Part shown: piece by piece, positions 1-8,305 of the stretch | Numbering within the stretch: position 1 is the stretch's first letter | Layout: each line of letters opens with the position of its first letter | Assembly (NCBI GenBank): GCA_964620345.1 | Contig: CAZUHK010000046.1 | Location: 1 to 16,857, forward strand | Direction of reading: 5' to 3' | From: CAZUHK01 sp964620345 | GTDB lineage: Bacteria; Planctomycetota; Phycisphaerae; Phycisphaerales; Zrk34 | DNA length: 16,857 bases | The notes under the pieces: model-generated | Databases searched by the model: none | The model's input: only the letters and a program-made list of their open reading frames with translations | What the model was told of the DNA's origin: nothing | Made by a program: the position numbers and the translations under genes

Positions 1-73
1 GAGCCGCACAGTGTACCGTCCGGGCCGCGGCGGTCAAGCGGGGGGCTGGTGGTGGGCATCGGGCGCGCAGCGG

Positions 74-1276
74 TCATTCGTGTGGCAGTTCGCCGCCGCG
101 GGCGCCGTCGGCCGGGCGGCTGGCGAAGCACGTGGGCTCGCGGTCGTGGCGCCTGGGGTACTGGCTCATCAGCGTGTCGGTCAGCCGATCCACCGCGTCG
201 GCGCGGACCAGCGTGACGGTGCAACCGCCGAACCCGCCGCCGGTCATTCGGCTGCCGTACACGCCATCGACGCCCATCGCCAGGTCGACCAGCGTGTCCA
301 GTTCGGCCGTGCTCACCGCGAAGTCGTCGCGCAGGGAGCGATGGCTTTCGAGCATGAGCCGGCCGGCCTCGTCGTAGCGCCTGCCCTCGAACAGCGTGGC
401 CGCCAGTTGCGTGCGCTGGTTCTCGCCGATCACGTGCCGCGCCCGGCGGTAGACCGTGTCGTCCAGTTGCGTGCGCAGCATGTCCAACCGCTTCATATCC
501 GCGTCGCGCAGGACCCGGATCGATTCGCCGAAGTGCTGGGCCAGCGCCGCGGCGGCCTGCTCGCACTGCCGCCGGCGGGTGGGGTACTCGCTGCCGGTCA
601 GCTCGTGCTTGACGTTGGAGTTGGCGATCAGCACCGCCACGCCCGCGTCGCTCAGCGGCACGTGCGTCGCGTCGTGGCTTCGGCAGTCGATCAGCAGCGC
701 GTGATCCTTACGGCCCATCACGCTGATGAACTGATCCATGATGCCGCAGGGCATGCCGGCGAACTCGTGCTCGGCTGCCTGGCACCACAACGCCTTGCGC
801 ACCGGTTCGACCGCGATGCCCAGCAGGCCTTCGACGACCGTCGCCGTGGCCACCTCCAGCGCGGCGCTGGAGCTCAACCCGCCGCCCAGCGGCACGTCGG
901 ACGTGACCACCGCATCGAAGCCCGGCACCGGCTGGCCGTGCTTCTGAAACTGCGCGACCACGCCCTTGATGTAGTTCGCCCACGCCGTCCGCCCTGGCGA
1001 AAGCGGGTCGACCATGAACGTCGCCTGCTCCTCTTCCAGGTCGGCGGCGATGATGCGGCAGCGTGCCGAATGATTCACCGCGGCGACCATCACCGCCCGC
1101 CGCTCGATCGCCATGGGCAGGACGAAGCCGTCGTTGTAGTCGGTGTGTTCGCCGATGAGGTTGACCCGCCCCGGCGCCACGCCGATGCGCGTGGGCTTGT
1201 GGTCGAAGTGTCGCGCGAACAAGTCTCCGACGCGCTCGACCGCAGACGCAAGGCCATCAACTTCGTGCCACGGCAT
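74..1276 (-). CDS. galK: Galactokinase
   Basis: This 400-aa cytoplasmic GHMP-family kinase phosphorylates galactose to galactose-1-phosphate, the first committed step of the Leloir pathway. The galactokinase signature GRVNLIGEHTDYNDG lies at residues 36-50 and contains the transition-state arginine (R37). The ATP-binding GHMP motif PLGGGLSSSAAL is at about 129-140, the catalytic-base aspartate is in GIMDQF (about D181), and the third motif GGGFGG is at about 346-351. Length is normal for the family (380-400 aa). The ATG is preceded by no clear Shine-Dalgarno sequence. The gene lies 54 nt downstream of hslV on the same strand, so the two may be co-transcribed, although no functional link is evident. 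No galT, galE or galM gene is in the window. All key residues are present, so the call is secure. Confidence 0.97.
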   Translation of the reverse strand: MPWHEVDGLASAVERVGDLFARHFDHKPTRIGVAPGRVNLIGEHTDYNDGFVLPMAIERRAVMVAAVNHSARCRIIAADLEEEQATFMVDPLSPGRTAWANYIKGVVAQFQKHGQPVPGFDAVVTSDVPLGGGLSSSAALEVATATVVEGLLGIAVEPVRKALWCQAAEHEFAGMPCGIMDQFISVMGRKDHALLIDCRSHDATHVPLSDAGVAVLIANSNVKHELTGSEYPTRRRQCEQAAAALAQHFGESIRVLRDADMKRLDMLRTQLDDTVYRRARHVIGENQRTQLAATLFEGRRYDEAGRLMLESHRSLRDDFAVSTAELDTLVDLAMGVDGVYGSRMTGGGFGGCTVTLVRADAVDRLTDTLMSQYPRRHDREPTCFASRPADGARGGELPHE

Positions 1277-1330
1277 AGGTCAAACGGTAGCGATGGGCCC
1301 GGCCCCGGGCAAACCGCGGCCGCGGGGATG

Positions 1331-1873
1331 CTAGAGCGTTTGCACGGTCACCGAATCGTTGGTGTAGACGCACAGGTCCGCGGCGATCTTCAGGCCTTGG
1401 CGGACGATCTGCTCGGCGTCCATGTCGGTGTGCGCGATCAGCGCCCGGGCCGCGGCGGTGGCGAAGTTGCCGCCCGAGCCGATGCCGATGATGCCGTCGC
1501 TGGGCTCGATCACATCGCCCTGGCCGCTGACCAGCAGCGAGCTTTTGGCATCGGCCACGGCCAGCAGCGATTCGAGCCGGCGGAGCATGCGGTCGGTCCG
1601 CCAGAGCTTGGCCAGCTCGATCGCGGCCCGCTTGATGTTGCCCGGCGAATCCTTGAGCTTACCCTCGAACTTTTCCAGCAGCGCGAACGCATCGGCCGCG
1701 GCCCCGGCGAAGCCCGCGAGCACCGCGTGCCCGCCCACTTCGATCCGACGTACCTTCACCGCGTCGTGCTTGGCCACCGCGTCGTTCATCGTCACCTGCC
1801 CGTCGCCGCCCAGCGCGACCGAGTCGCCGCGGCGGACCGAGAGGATCGTCGTCGATCGGATCTTGATGCCCAT
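1331..1873 (-). CDS. hslV: ATP-dependent protease subunit HslV (ClpQ)
   Basis: This 180-aa protein is the peptidase of the two-component HslUV (ClpYQ) protease, a proteasome-beta-like threonine protease that degrades proteins unfolded by the HslU ATPase. The N-terminus reads MGIKIRS followed by TTI, so T8 would become the N-terminal nucleophile after removal of a seven-residue propeptide. Diagnostic segments follow: SVRRGDSVALGGDGQVT, AGFAGAAADAFALLEKFEGKL, ELAKLWRTDRMLRRLE, GDVIEPSDGIIGIGSGG and the C-terminal IAADLCVYTNDSV. Length is standard. No hslU lies on either side: galK is downstream and a divergent intergenic region is upstream. The cognate ATPase must therefore be encoded elsewhere. 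The start was chosen by family length and the short propeptide; no strong Shine-Dalgarno is visible. Confidence 0.96.
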   Translation of the reverse strand: MGIKIRSTTILSVRRGDSVALGGDGQVTMNDAVAKHDAVKVRRIEVGGHAVLAGFAGAAADAFALLEKFEGKLKDSPGNIKRAAIELAKLWRTDRMLRRLESLLAVADAKSSLLVSGQGDVIEPSDGIIGIGSGGNFATAAARALIAHTDMDAEQIVRQGLKIAADLCVYTNDSVTVQTL

Positions 1874-1951
1874 GACAACGATGGTAACGCCGCGCGTTCA
1901 CCACCGCACGCAACGTATCGCAGCTTGGATCATGCTTGAATCTGACATCTT

Positions 1952-1965
1952 GAACACCGGTGCTC
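1952..1965. promoter_or_regulatory. Near-palindrome upstream of hslV
   Basis: GAACACCGGTGCTC is a 14-bp inverted repeat with a perfect 8-bp core (CACCGGTG) and one mismatched pair in the arms. It lies about 79 bp upstream of the hslV start, a position suited to an operator. It does not match the CIRCE heat-shock element or a canonical LexA box. The regulatory role is inference. Confidence 0.3.
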
Positions 1966-2025
1966 GTCGACGGCAACAGATCGCGAGCTTGGCGTGGCAT
2001 CCCGGCCGGTCAGTTGCTGCGTGAC

Positions 2026-2045
2026 ATTGGATTCTCTGATCCAAT
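2026..2045. repeat. Perfect 7-bp inverted repeat, 6-nt loop
   Basis: ATTGGAT and ATCCAAT flank the loop TCTCTG. It is AT-richer than its surroundings. It could be a dimeric regulator site or a hairpin. No T-run follows on either strand, which argues against an intrinsic terminator. Confidence 0.45.
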
Positions 2046-2127
2046 CCACCGCCCCGCGCCCAACGGGTGATGGTGATGCGTGTCGCCCAGGGCCAGTTGA
2101 GCGGGGGTGCGTCAGGTCTTTACGCCG

Positions 2128-2156
2128 TTGGCCGGCCGGGGGGTGGTCGCTATACT
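2128..2156 (+). promoter_or_regulatory. Sigma70-like promoter for the 2227 gene
   Basis: A -35-like TTGGCC (2128-2133) is followed after exactly 17 bp by a -10-like TATACT (2151-2156). The predicted transcription start near 2163 leaves a leader of about 64 nt before the ATG at 2227. The placement at the head of a gene pair that ends in a terminator supports the call. It is not experimentally based. Confidence 0.55.
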
Positions 2157-2226
2157 TGGACGCCGCCGATGCAAACGCCTCGTCGCGGCCCCGCGCCGCC
2201 GGCTCCGCCTGGAAAGGGCCCCACCC

Positions 2227-2982
2227 ATGGCGATCACCCCCGAGCAGATCCGCTCGTTCTGCGACGATTTCTACGTCAACCAGAAGCTCACGCTGAAGAT
2301 GGACCTGCCGGCCGACCGCGACACGGTCCTGCACCTGTTCGATCGGGTTCGCGGCGACCTGCCGCACATGAGCAAGTTCAAGCGCTACTCCGATGAGCTG
2401 GCCCTGGAAAGCGCCCGCCAGGAGGGCGAGTACCAGTGGCTCGCCCTGCGCCGCCAGTCGATCCGCACCGGTCACGTCAACCCCCAGACCATGGACGCCG
2501 GCTGCCGCCTGCACCGGCTGCTGCTGGAGCTGACGCCGTTCTATCTGTCGATCAGCCCGCTCGATGTCGAATCGCTCGAGCTGATGTTCGGCTTCGATCT
2601 CGACTGCAAGGCCAACCAGCACCAGATCGTTTACGAAGCGCTGCTGGAGGACACGCCGCTGGGCAAGCTCGCGGCGATCCCCGGCGCCCGGCCGCTCGAC
2701 GTGCAGCCGATGATCGGCGGGTATATCGAAGGCGACGACCCCTTGCAGGTGTTCTTCGAGATCAAGACCCGCACGACGCCCGGGCAGGTCAAGGCCAACC
2801 GTTATCGCACCGAGCCGATCAGCATCTTCATGACCCTGCGCCGCCCCGGACCGGTGACGAAGGTGGACGAGCTGCCGGCCTGGATGGACGGCATGCGCCG
2901 CCGCTTGGAGGCCCTGGCGATGGACAAGGCCGTGCCCGACCTGATTCAGCCCATCCGCTCGGCGATCCAGGGCATCGTCTGA
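2227..2982 (+). CDS. Conserved-looking hypothetical protein, 251 aa
   Basis: I do not recognise this family. The ATG at 2227 is chosen over upstream in-frame starts because GGAAAGG at 2211-2217 gives 9-nt spacing and because residues before it are low-complexity and Arg/Pro-rich. The protein is predicted soluble: no signal peptide and no membrane segment. It starts MAITPEQIRSFCDDFYVNQK, has a mixed alpha/beta look, and contains a distinctive stretch at about residues 115-125 (SLELMFGFDLD) and a C-terminal amphipathic segment (MDGMRRRLEALAMDK). Composition is balanced and codon use resembles neighbouring real genes, so it is very likely expressed. It is followed after 74 nt by the NrdJ C-terminal-like gene, and the pair is bounded by a promoter and a terminator, which suggests a shared role that the sequence alone does not reveal. 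Confidence 0.85.
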   Translation: MAITPEQIRSFCDDFYVNQKLTLKMDLPADRDTVLHLFDRVRGDLPHMSKFKRYSDELALESARQEGEYQWLALRRQSIRTGHVNPQTMDAGCRLHRLLLELTPFYLSISPLDVESLELMFGFDLDCKANQHQIVYEALLEDTPLGKLAAIPGARPLDVQPMIGGYIEGDDPLQVFFEIKTRTTPGQVKANRYRTEPISIFMTLRRPGPVTKVDELPAWMDGMRRRLEALAMDKAVPDLIQPIRSAIQGIV

Positions 2983-3056
2983 ATTTCAAAGCCAGGCCCG
3001 CTCTTTGGCCGACGATTGCTCCGGTCACGCATCGAATGCTCAGGAGTGGTCTGGAC

Positions 3057-3449
3057 ATGACGCCTGCATCCGTGCATCGGCACAAGCTGCCCAAAACCCG
3101 TGACAGCGTCACGCATAAGTTCGCCATCCAGGGCTTCGAGGGCTATCTGACCGTGGGGTTGTTCGAAGACGGCACGCCCGGGGAGATCTTCATCAAGATG
3201 GCCAAGGAAGGTTCGACGCTCAGCGGCATGATTCAGGCGTTCTGCCGGGCGTTCTCGCTGGCGTTGCAGTACGGCCTGTCGCTCGAGGACGCGGTGGGCC
3301 GCTTCAAGGGCATGCGTTTTGAGCCGATGGGCCAGACCAGTAATCCCGATGTTCCCCAATGCCAGAGCGTGATCGACTACGTGGCGCGGTACCTCGAGCA
3401 CCAGTTTGTCGTCCGCGAGGTGGCCGGCCGTCTGGCCCGCTCGGCCTGA
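3057..3449 (+). CDS. Stand-alone NrdJ C-terminal-like (TSCPD-type) protein
   Basis: This 130-aa protein matches the C-terminal region of adenosylcobalamin-dependent (class II) ribonucleotide reductases. Telling segments are LPKTRDSVTHKFAIQGFEGY (residues 9-28), TVGLFEDGTPGEIFIKMAKE, GSTLSGMIQAFCRAFSLALQ and FKGMRFEPMGQTSNPDVPQC, ending in a SVIDYVARYLEHQF segment. No catalytic 10-stranded barrel and no C-terminal CxxC redox pair is present, so it cannot reduce ribonucleotides alone. Split NrdJ systems exist (NrdJa and NrdJb in Pseudomonas), so this could be a partner or regulatory subunit of an enzyme encoded elsewhere, or a repurposed domain. The start at 3057 is preceded by AGGAG at 3042-3046. 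It is likely co-transcribed with the upstream unknown gene and is followed by a terminator. Confidence 0.85.
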   Translation: MTPASVHRHKLPKTRDSVTHKFAIQGFEGYLTVGLFEDGTPGEIFIKMAKEGSTLSGMIQAFCRAFSLALQYGLSLEDAVGRFKGMRFEPMGQTSNPDVPQCQSVIDYVARYLEHQFVVREVAGRLARSA

Positions 3450-3474
3450 TCAATACAAAACCAATCGAACCTTG

Positions 3475-3513
3475 CCCGCCGCCGATCGTCTGTATCGGTG
3501 GGGCGGCGGTTTT
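3475..3513 (+). terminator. Intrinsic terminator after the NrdJ-like gene
   Basis: A GC-rich left arm (CCGCCGCCGAT, 3476-3486) can pair with a right arm running from ATCGG (3494-3498) to GCGGCGG, allowing a wobble pair and small bulges. It is followed directly by TTTT at 3510-3513. It starts 26 nt after the stop codon at 3449, as expected for an intrinsic terminator. Confidence 0.65.
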
Positions 3514-3554
3514 CGCCTGCTCGCGGCAATTCTCGTCAGCCACGACAGCGACGG

Positions 3555-3560
3555 TATAAT
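3555..3560 (+). promoter_or_regulatory. Consensus -10 box (TATAAT)
   Basis: A perfect TATAAT lies 18 nt before the ATG at 3579 and downstream of the terminator. No convincing -35 is seen 16-18 bp upstream. The predicted start site would leave a leader of only about a dozen nucleotides that includes the AAAGGA Shine-Dalgarno at 3567-3572. Confidence 0.45.
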
Positions 3561-3578
3561 GCCCTGAAAGGATTTGCC

Positions 3579-5252
<1,674 letters not shown>

Positions 5253-5291
5253 ACGGTCCGGGACCCTTTCAACCGATACAAAGCAGTACCC

Positions 5292-7091
5292 ATGTCCACC
5301 GAACTGAAGCGGTCGCCGCTGTCCACAGCCGGCCCATCGACATCCCGTGCCGCGCCGGCCAATCGCCAACTCGGCGACATGCTGCACGTCTCGGCCCTGC
5401 AGGAGATCCAGGACGGCTACACCACCGTGACCGGCCTGGAGGCGCTGATTGTGGACGCCGGCGGCAAGCCCATCACCCAGCCCAGCCATTGCGAGCGGCT
5501 GACCGAGCGGCAGGTCGCGCTGCGCCAGACGATCCTGCGCGATCTGGAAGGCCCGCTGGGCCGGCGGTTCGAGGTACCCATCGTCGCCGGCGGGGCGCGG
5601 CTGGGCTCGATCGTGCTCACCGGGCAGGCGATGCAGCAGGCCACCGAGCACGTCGAGGCCGAGGCCGAACTGCTGGCCGAACGCTTCGCCATTGAGCCCG
5701 AGCATCGCGAGGAGTTTGTGAACGCGGTGCAGAAGATCGGCGTGTCGCGCCAGAGCGAGGCGGTGCGGTTTGTCTACCTGCTGGCCGACGCGATCGCCGA
5801 GGTCTGCCGCCAGCAACTCGACCAGCAGCAGCGGGTCGACGAGTTGAGCACGCTGTATCGTCTTTCGACCCTGCTGAGCCAGAAGCGTGAGCTGCAGAGC
5901 GTGTTGGAGACGGTCGCCGAATCCGCGGCTGAGGTGCTGGAGGCCAAGGCCGCGTCGATCCGCCTGCTCGACGCCGCGGGCAAGGAGCTGGTGCCCCAGG
6001 CGGTGTACAAGCTCAGCGACCAGTACCTGGACAAGGGCCCAATCCTCGTCGAGCACAGCAAGATCGACCAGCAGGCGCTGGACGGCCAGACCGTTTACAT
6101 CGCGGACATGGCGACCGACCCGCGCACGATGTACCCCGAGGACGCCCGGCGTGAAGGCCTCGCGTCGATCCTTTGCACGGGCCTGATCTACCGCGGCAGG
6201 GCCCTGGGGGTGATGCGCATCTACACCGAGCAGGTACACCAGTTCACCGAGTTCGAGCAGCGCTTGCTCGAGGCGGTGGCCCAGCTCGCGGCCGCGGCGA
6301 TCGAGAACGTCCGCCTCGACGCCGAGCGGCGCGAAAGCCAGCGCGTCCGCCGGCAGGTCGAGCTCGCGGCCGACGTGCAGCGGCGGCTGATTCCCGATAA
6401 ACCGCCGATCATGCCGCCGTTCGACCTGGCCGGCCGATACGAGCCGTGCTTCGAGCTGGGCGGCGACTTTTTCGATTACATCGCCTTCGAGCACACCCTG
6501 GGCGTGACCGTGGGCGACGTGGTCGGCAAGGGCGTGGCCGCGAGCTTGCTCATGGCCACCGTCCGCGCCGCGATCCGCGCCCACGCCGAGGACACCTACG
6601 ACCTCGACGAGGTGCTCAACAAGGTCAATCACGGGCTGACGCGCGACACGTCGGAGAACGAATTCGCCACCGCCTTCTACGGCACGCTCGATGCCGAGTC
6701 GATGCGGCTGACCTATTGCTCGGCCGGCCACGACCCGGCGCTGCACCTGCGAAACGGCGTGTTCTGCGAGCTGACCGAAGGCGGCACCGTGCTCGGGGTG
6801 GACTACCACAGCCATTACGACAAGGGCCTGGTCGACCTGCGCGTGGGCGATGTGCTGTTCGTCTACACCGATGGCGTGCCCGACGCGACCAATTTCAACC
6901 AGGAAAAGTTCGGCCGCGATCGCATCCGCCGGGCCGTGCTCGCCGCGTCGGACGGCTCGGCGCAGGACATCGTCAACCACGTGCTGTGGGAGGTCCGCCG
7001 GTTCGTTGGCCTCAACCAGGTCGCCGATGACATGACCCTCGTGGCCATCAAGGTCACCGATCAGCCGCCGGGGCCCGCGATGCCCCGATAA
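5292..7091 (+). CDS. PocR-like/GAF/SpoIIE (RsbU-type) serine phosphatase
   Basis: This 599-aa cytoplasmic sensor phosphatase probably dephosphorylates an anti-sigma-factor antagonist in a partner-switching pathway. Residues 36-113 (LQEIQDGYTTVTGLEALIVD onward) resemble a PocR-type ligand domain, but lack its usual cysteine set. A GAF domain spans about 184-340, followed by a short coiled-coil linker (about 340-366). The PPM/SpoIIE domain follows, with metal-binding aspartates in GGDFFDY (about 389), GDVVGKG (about 407), YTDGVPDATN (about 524) and ADDMTLVAIKV (about 577). All are present, so it should be active. It follows the secreted TPR gene by 39 nt. No cognate kinase or STAS protein is encoded nearby, so its target is unknown. 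The PocR assignment is the least certain part. Confidence 0.9.
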   Translation: MSTELKRSPLSTAGPSTSRAAPANRQLGDMLHVSALQEIQDGYTTVTGLEALIVDAGGKPITQPSHCERLTERQVALRQTILRDLEGPLGRRFEVPIVAGGARLGSIVLTGQAMQQATEHVEAEAELLAERFAIEPEHREEFVNAVQKIGVSRQSEAVRFVYLLADAIAEVCRQQLDQQQRVDELSTLYRLSTLLSQKRELQSVLETVAESAAEVLEAKAASIRLLDAAGKELVPQAVYKLSDQYLDKGPILVEHSKIDQQALDGQTVYIADMATDPRTMYPEDARREGLASILCTGLIYRGRALGVMRIYTEQVHQFTEFEQRLLEAVAQLAAAAIENVRLDAERRESQRVRRQVELAADVQRRLIPDKPPIMPPFDLAGRYEPCFELGGDFFDYIAFEHTLGVTVGDVVGKGVAASLLMATVRAAIRAHAEDTYDLDEVLNKVNHGLTRDTSENEFATAFYGTLDAESMRLTYCSAGHDPALHLRNGVFCELTEGGTVLGVDYHSHYDKGLVDLRVGDVLFVYTDGVPDATNFNQEKFGRDRIRRAVLAASDGSAQDIVNHVLWEVRRFVGLNQVADDMTLVAIKVTDQPPGPAMPR

Positions 7092-7119
7092 TCCGCAAAT
7101 CCGCCATACACCCGCGGTT

Positions 7120-7145
7120 AAACCGATCCCCGCAACCAAACCGAT
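7120..7145. repeat. Direct repeat AAACCGAT, 18-bp period
   Basis: AAACCGAT occurs at 7120-7127 and again at 7138-7145, in the spacer before the small gene at 7190. The second copy runs into TATACC (7145-7150), a weak -10 candidate. Paired sites at this spacing could bind a regulator. This is an inference from spacing only. Confidence 0.4.
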
Positions 7146-7159
7146 ATACCCAATGGCGA

Positions 7160-7173
7160 CCGGGTCGACCCGG
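7160..7173. promoter_or_regulatory. Perfect 14-bp palindrome before the 7190 gene
   Basis: CCGGGTCGACCCGG is fully self-complementary and lies 4 nt upstream of the GGAGG Shine-Dalgarno at 7178-7182. It could be an operator just downstream of the weak -10 at 7145-7150, or an RNA hairpin beside the ribosome site. Confidence 0.4.
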
Positions 7174-7189
7174 GCGTGGAGGTATGGCC

Positions 7190-7477
7190 ATGAGCTCGAT
7201 TTCCTCACACATCGCCGCCAGCGTCAGCCAGGGGCTGGTGCAGCAGGGGCAGGTGGCCCGCAAGAAGGACGCGGTGGAAAACCGCGACCAGCTTGCCGCG
7301 GAGAAGCTGCGCGAGGAATACGAAAAGCACGTCCGGGCCGTGGAGGACTCGGCCCAGATCGACCAGCATCGCCAGCGGATTCACGAGCAAGACCACCCGC
7401 CCGATCAGGACTCACCCCGCCAGAAGCAGGACCAGTCGGACGATGGCGATGGCACGCACATCGACGTGACGGTGTGA
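7190..7477 (+). CDS. Small charged hypothetical protein, 95 aa
   Basis: I do not recognise this protein. It begins MSSISSHIAASVSQGLVQQG, continues with a helical, highly charged segment (about residues 20-65, with coiled-coil character) and ends in a disordered Asp/Gln/Pro/His-rich tail. There is no signal peptide or membrane segment. The start at 7190 is preferred over an ATG at 7184 because GGAGG at 7178-7182 gives 7-nt spacing to 7190 but only 1 nt to 7184. It is convergent with trpC, with only 18 bp between the two stop codons and no obvious terminator. Its leader carries a direct repeat and a perfect palindrome, which suggests its own regulation. Confidence 0.7.
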   Translation: MSSISSHIAASVSQGLVQQGQVARKKDAVENRDQLAAEKLREEYEKHVRAVEDSAQIDQHRQRIHEQDHPPDQDSPRQKQDQSDDGDGTHIDVTV

Positions 7478-7495
7478 CCGCCCGGCGTCCGCGGC

Positions 7496-8305
7496 TCACG
7501 GCCGGCCGTGGATCAGCTCCCGCAAGGCCTCGCCCACGTCGGCCTGCTTCATCAGGTGTTCGCCGACCAGCACCGCGTTGATGCCGGCGCTTTTGAGTCG
7601 CTTGATGTCTTCGTGCGTGCGGATGCCCGATTCGCTGACGAGGATTTTGGTGTTTTCAACCATGTCGATCAGCCGCAGCGTGTGCTGCAGGTCGGTGGTC
7701 ATGGTGCGCAGGTCGCGGTTGTTGATGCCCAGCAGGCAGTAGCTGCGGTGGGGGAAGCCGATGTGGGGCCGAACCTTCAGCAGCGATTCCACGTCGTGCA
7801 CCTCCAGCAGCACGGTGAGCTGAAGCTGCGTGGCCTGGATCAGCAGGTCGACCAGCTCGGCCTCGTTGAGGCACTCGGCGATCAGCAGCACGGCGTCGGC
7901 CCCGGCGACGCGCGACTCGAAGAGCTGATACCGATCGACGATGAAATCCTTGCGCAGCACCGGCAGCTTGGTGGCGCGTTTGATCTGTTGGATAAAATCG
8001 AGCGATCCCTGAAAATAGTGTTCATCGGTCAGGCAACTGATGGCCGCGGCGCCGGCCGCGTCGTAGGCCCGGGCCAGGGCGATGGGGTCGAAATCCTCGC
8101 GGATCAGCCCGGCCGAGGGGCTGGCGCGTTTGATCTCGGCGATGACGTTGATCGTCGGCGAGTCGCGGGTGACCGCGGCGAAGAAGTTCCGCGGTCGCGC
8201 GGCCTCGGCGGCGCGGGCTTCGAGCCGCTCTTGCGGCTCGGTGGCCTTGGCGGCCTCGACCTCGCGGCGCTTGCGGGCGATGATTTGATCGAGGATGTTG
8301 GCCAT
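7496..8305 (-). CDS. trpC: Indole-3-glycerol-phosphate synthase
   Basis: This 269-aa cytoplasmic TIM-barrel enzyme converts carboxyphenylamino-deoxyribulose phosphate to indole-3-glycerol phosphate in tryptophan synthesis. Family landmarks appear in order: MANILDQIIARKRREVEAAK at the N-terminus, VIAEIKRASPSAG with the catalytic Glu and Lys, VLRKDFIVDRYQLFESRVAGAD with the second catalytic Lys, LLEVHD with a catalytic Glu, LLGINNRDLRTM, and VSESGIRTHED followed by AVLVGEHLM for phosphate binding. Length is typical of monofunctional TrpC. No other trp gene is in the window, so the pathway genes are dispersed. It is divergent from the CPBP protease gene and convergent with the small charged gene. 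Confidence 0.97.
   Translation of the reverse strand: MANILDQIIARKRREVEAAKATEPQERLEARAAEAARPRNFFAAVTRDSPTINVIAEIKRASPSAGLIREDFDPIALARAYDAAGAAAISCLTDEHYFQGSLDFIQQIKRATKLPVLRKDFIVDRYQLFESRVAGADAVLLIAECLNEAELVDLLIQATQLQLTVLLEVHDVESLLKVRPHIGFPHRSYCLLGINNRDLRTMTTDLQHTLRLIDMVENTKILVSESGIRTHEDIKRLKSAGINAVLVGEHLMKQADVGEALRELIHGRP

Larger units (their letters stand above)
1874..2226. other. Divergent intergenic region, 353 bp
   Basis: This gene-free stretch separates hslV (minus strand) from an unknown gene starting at 2227 (plus strand). Open frames crossing it are GC-rich shadows without recognisable protein features. It holds a near-palindrome at 1952-1965, a direct repeat of CTTGAA at 1935-1940 and 1949-1954 (14-nt period), a perfect 7-bp inverted repeat at 2026-2045, and a sigma70-like promoter at 2128-2156 reading rightward. 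I could not identify a convincing promoter for hslV on the minus strand. Confidence 0.7.

Noticed and set aside
11..1939. Long plus-strand open frame (642 codons) opposite galK and hslV
   Set aside because: It is antisense to two clear enzymes, its translation is Arg/His/Ala-rich without motifs, and it is explained by high GC at third positions of the real genes.
5254..5265. GGTCCGGGACC palindrome before the first phosphatase
   Set aside because: Stem of 5 bp with a 1-nt centre and no T-run; expected by chance in GC-rich sequence.
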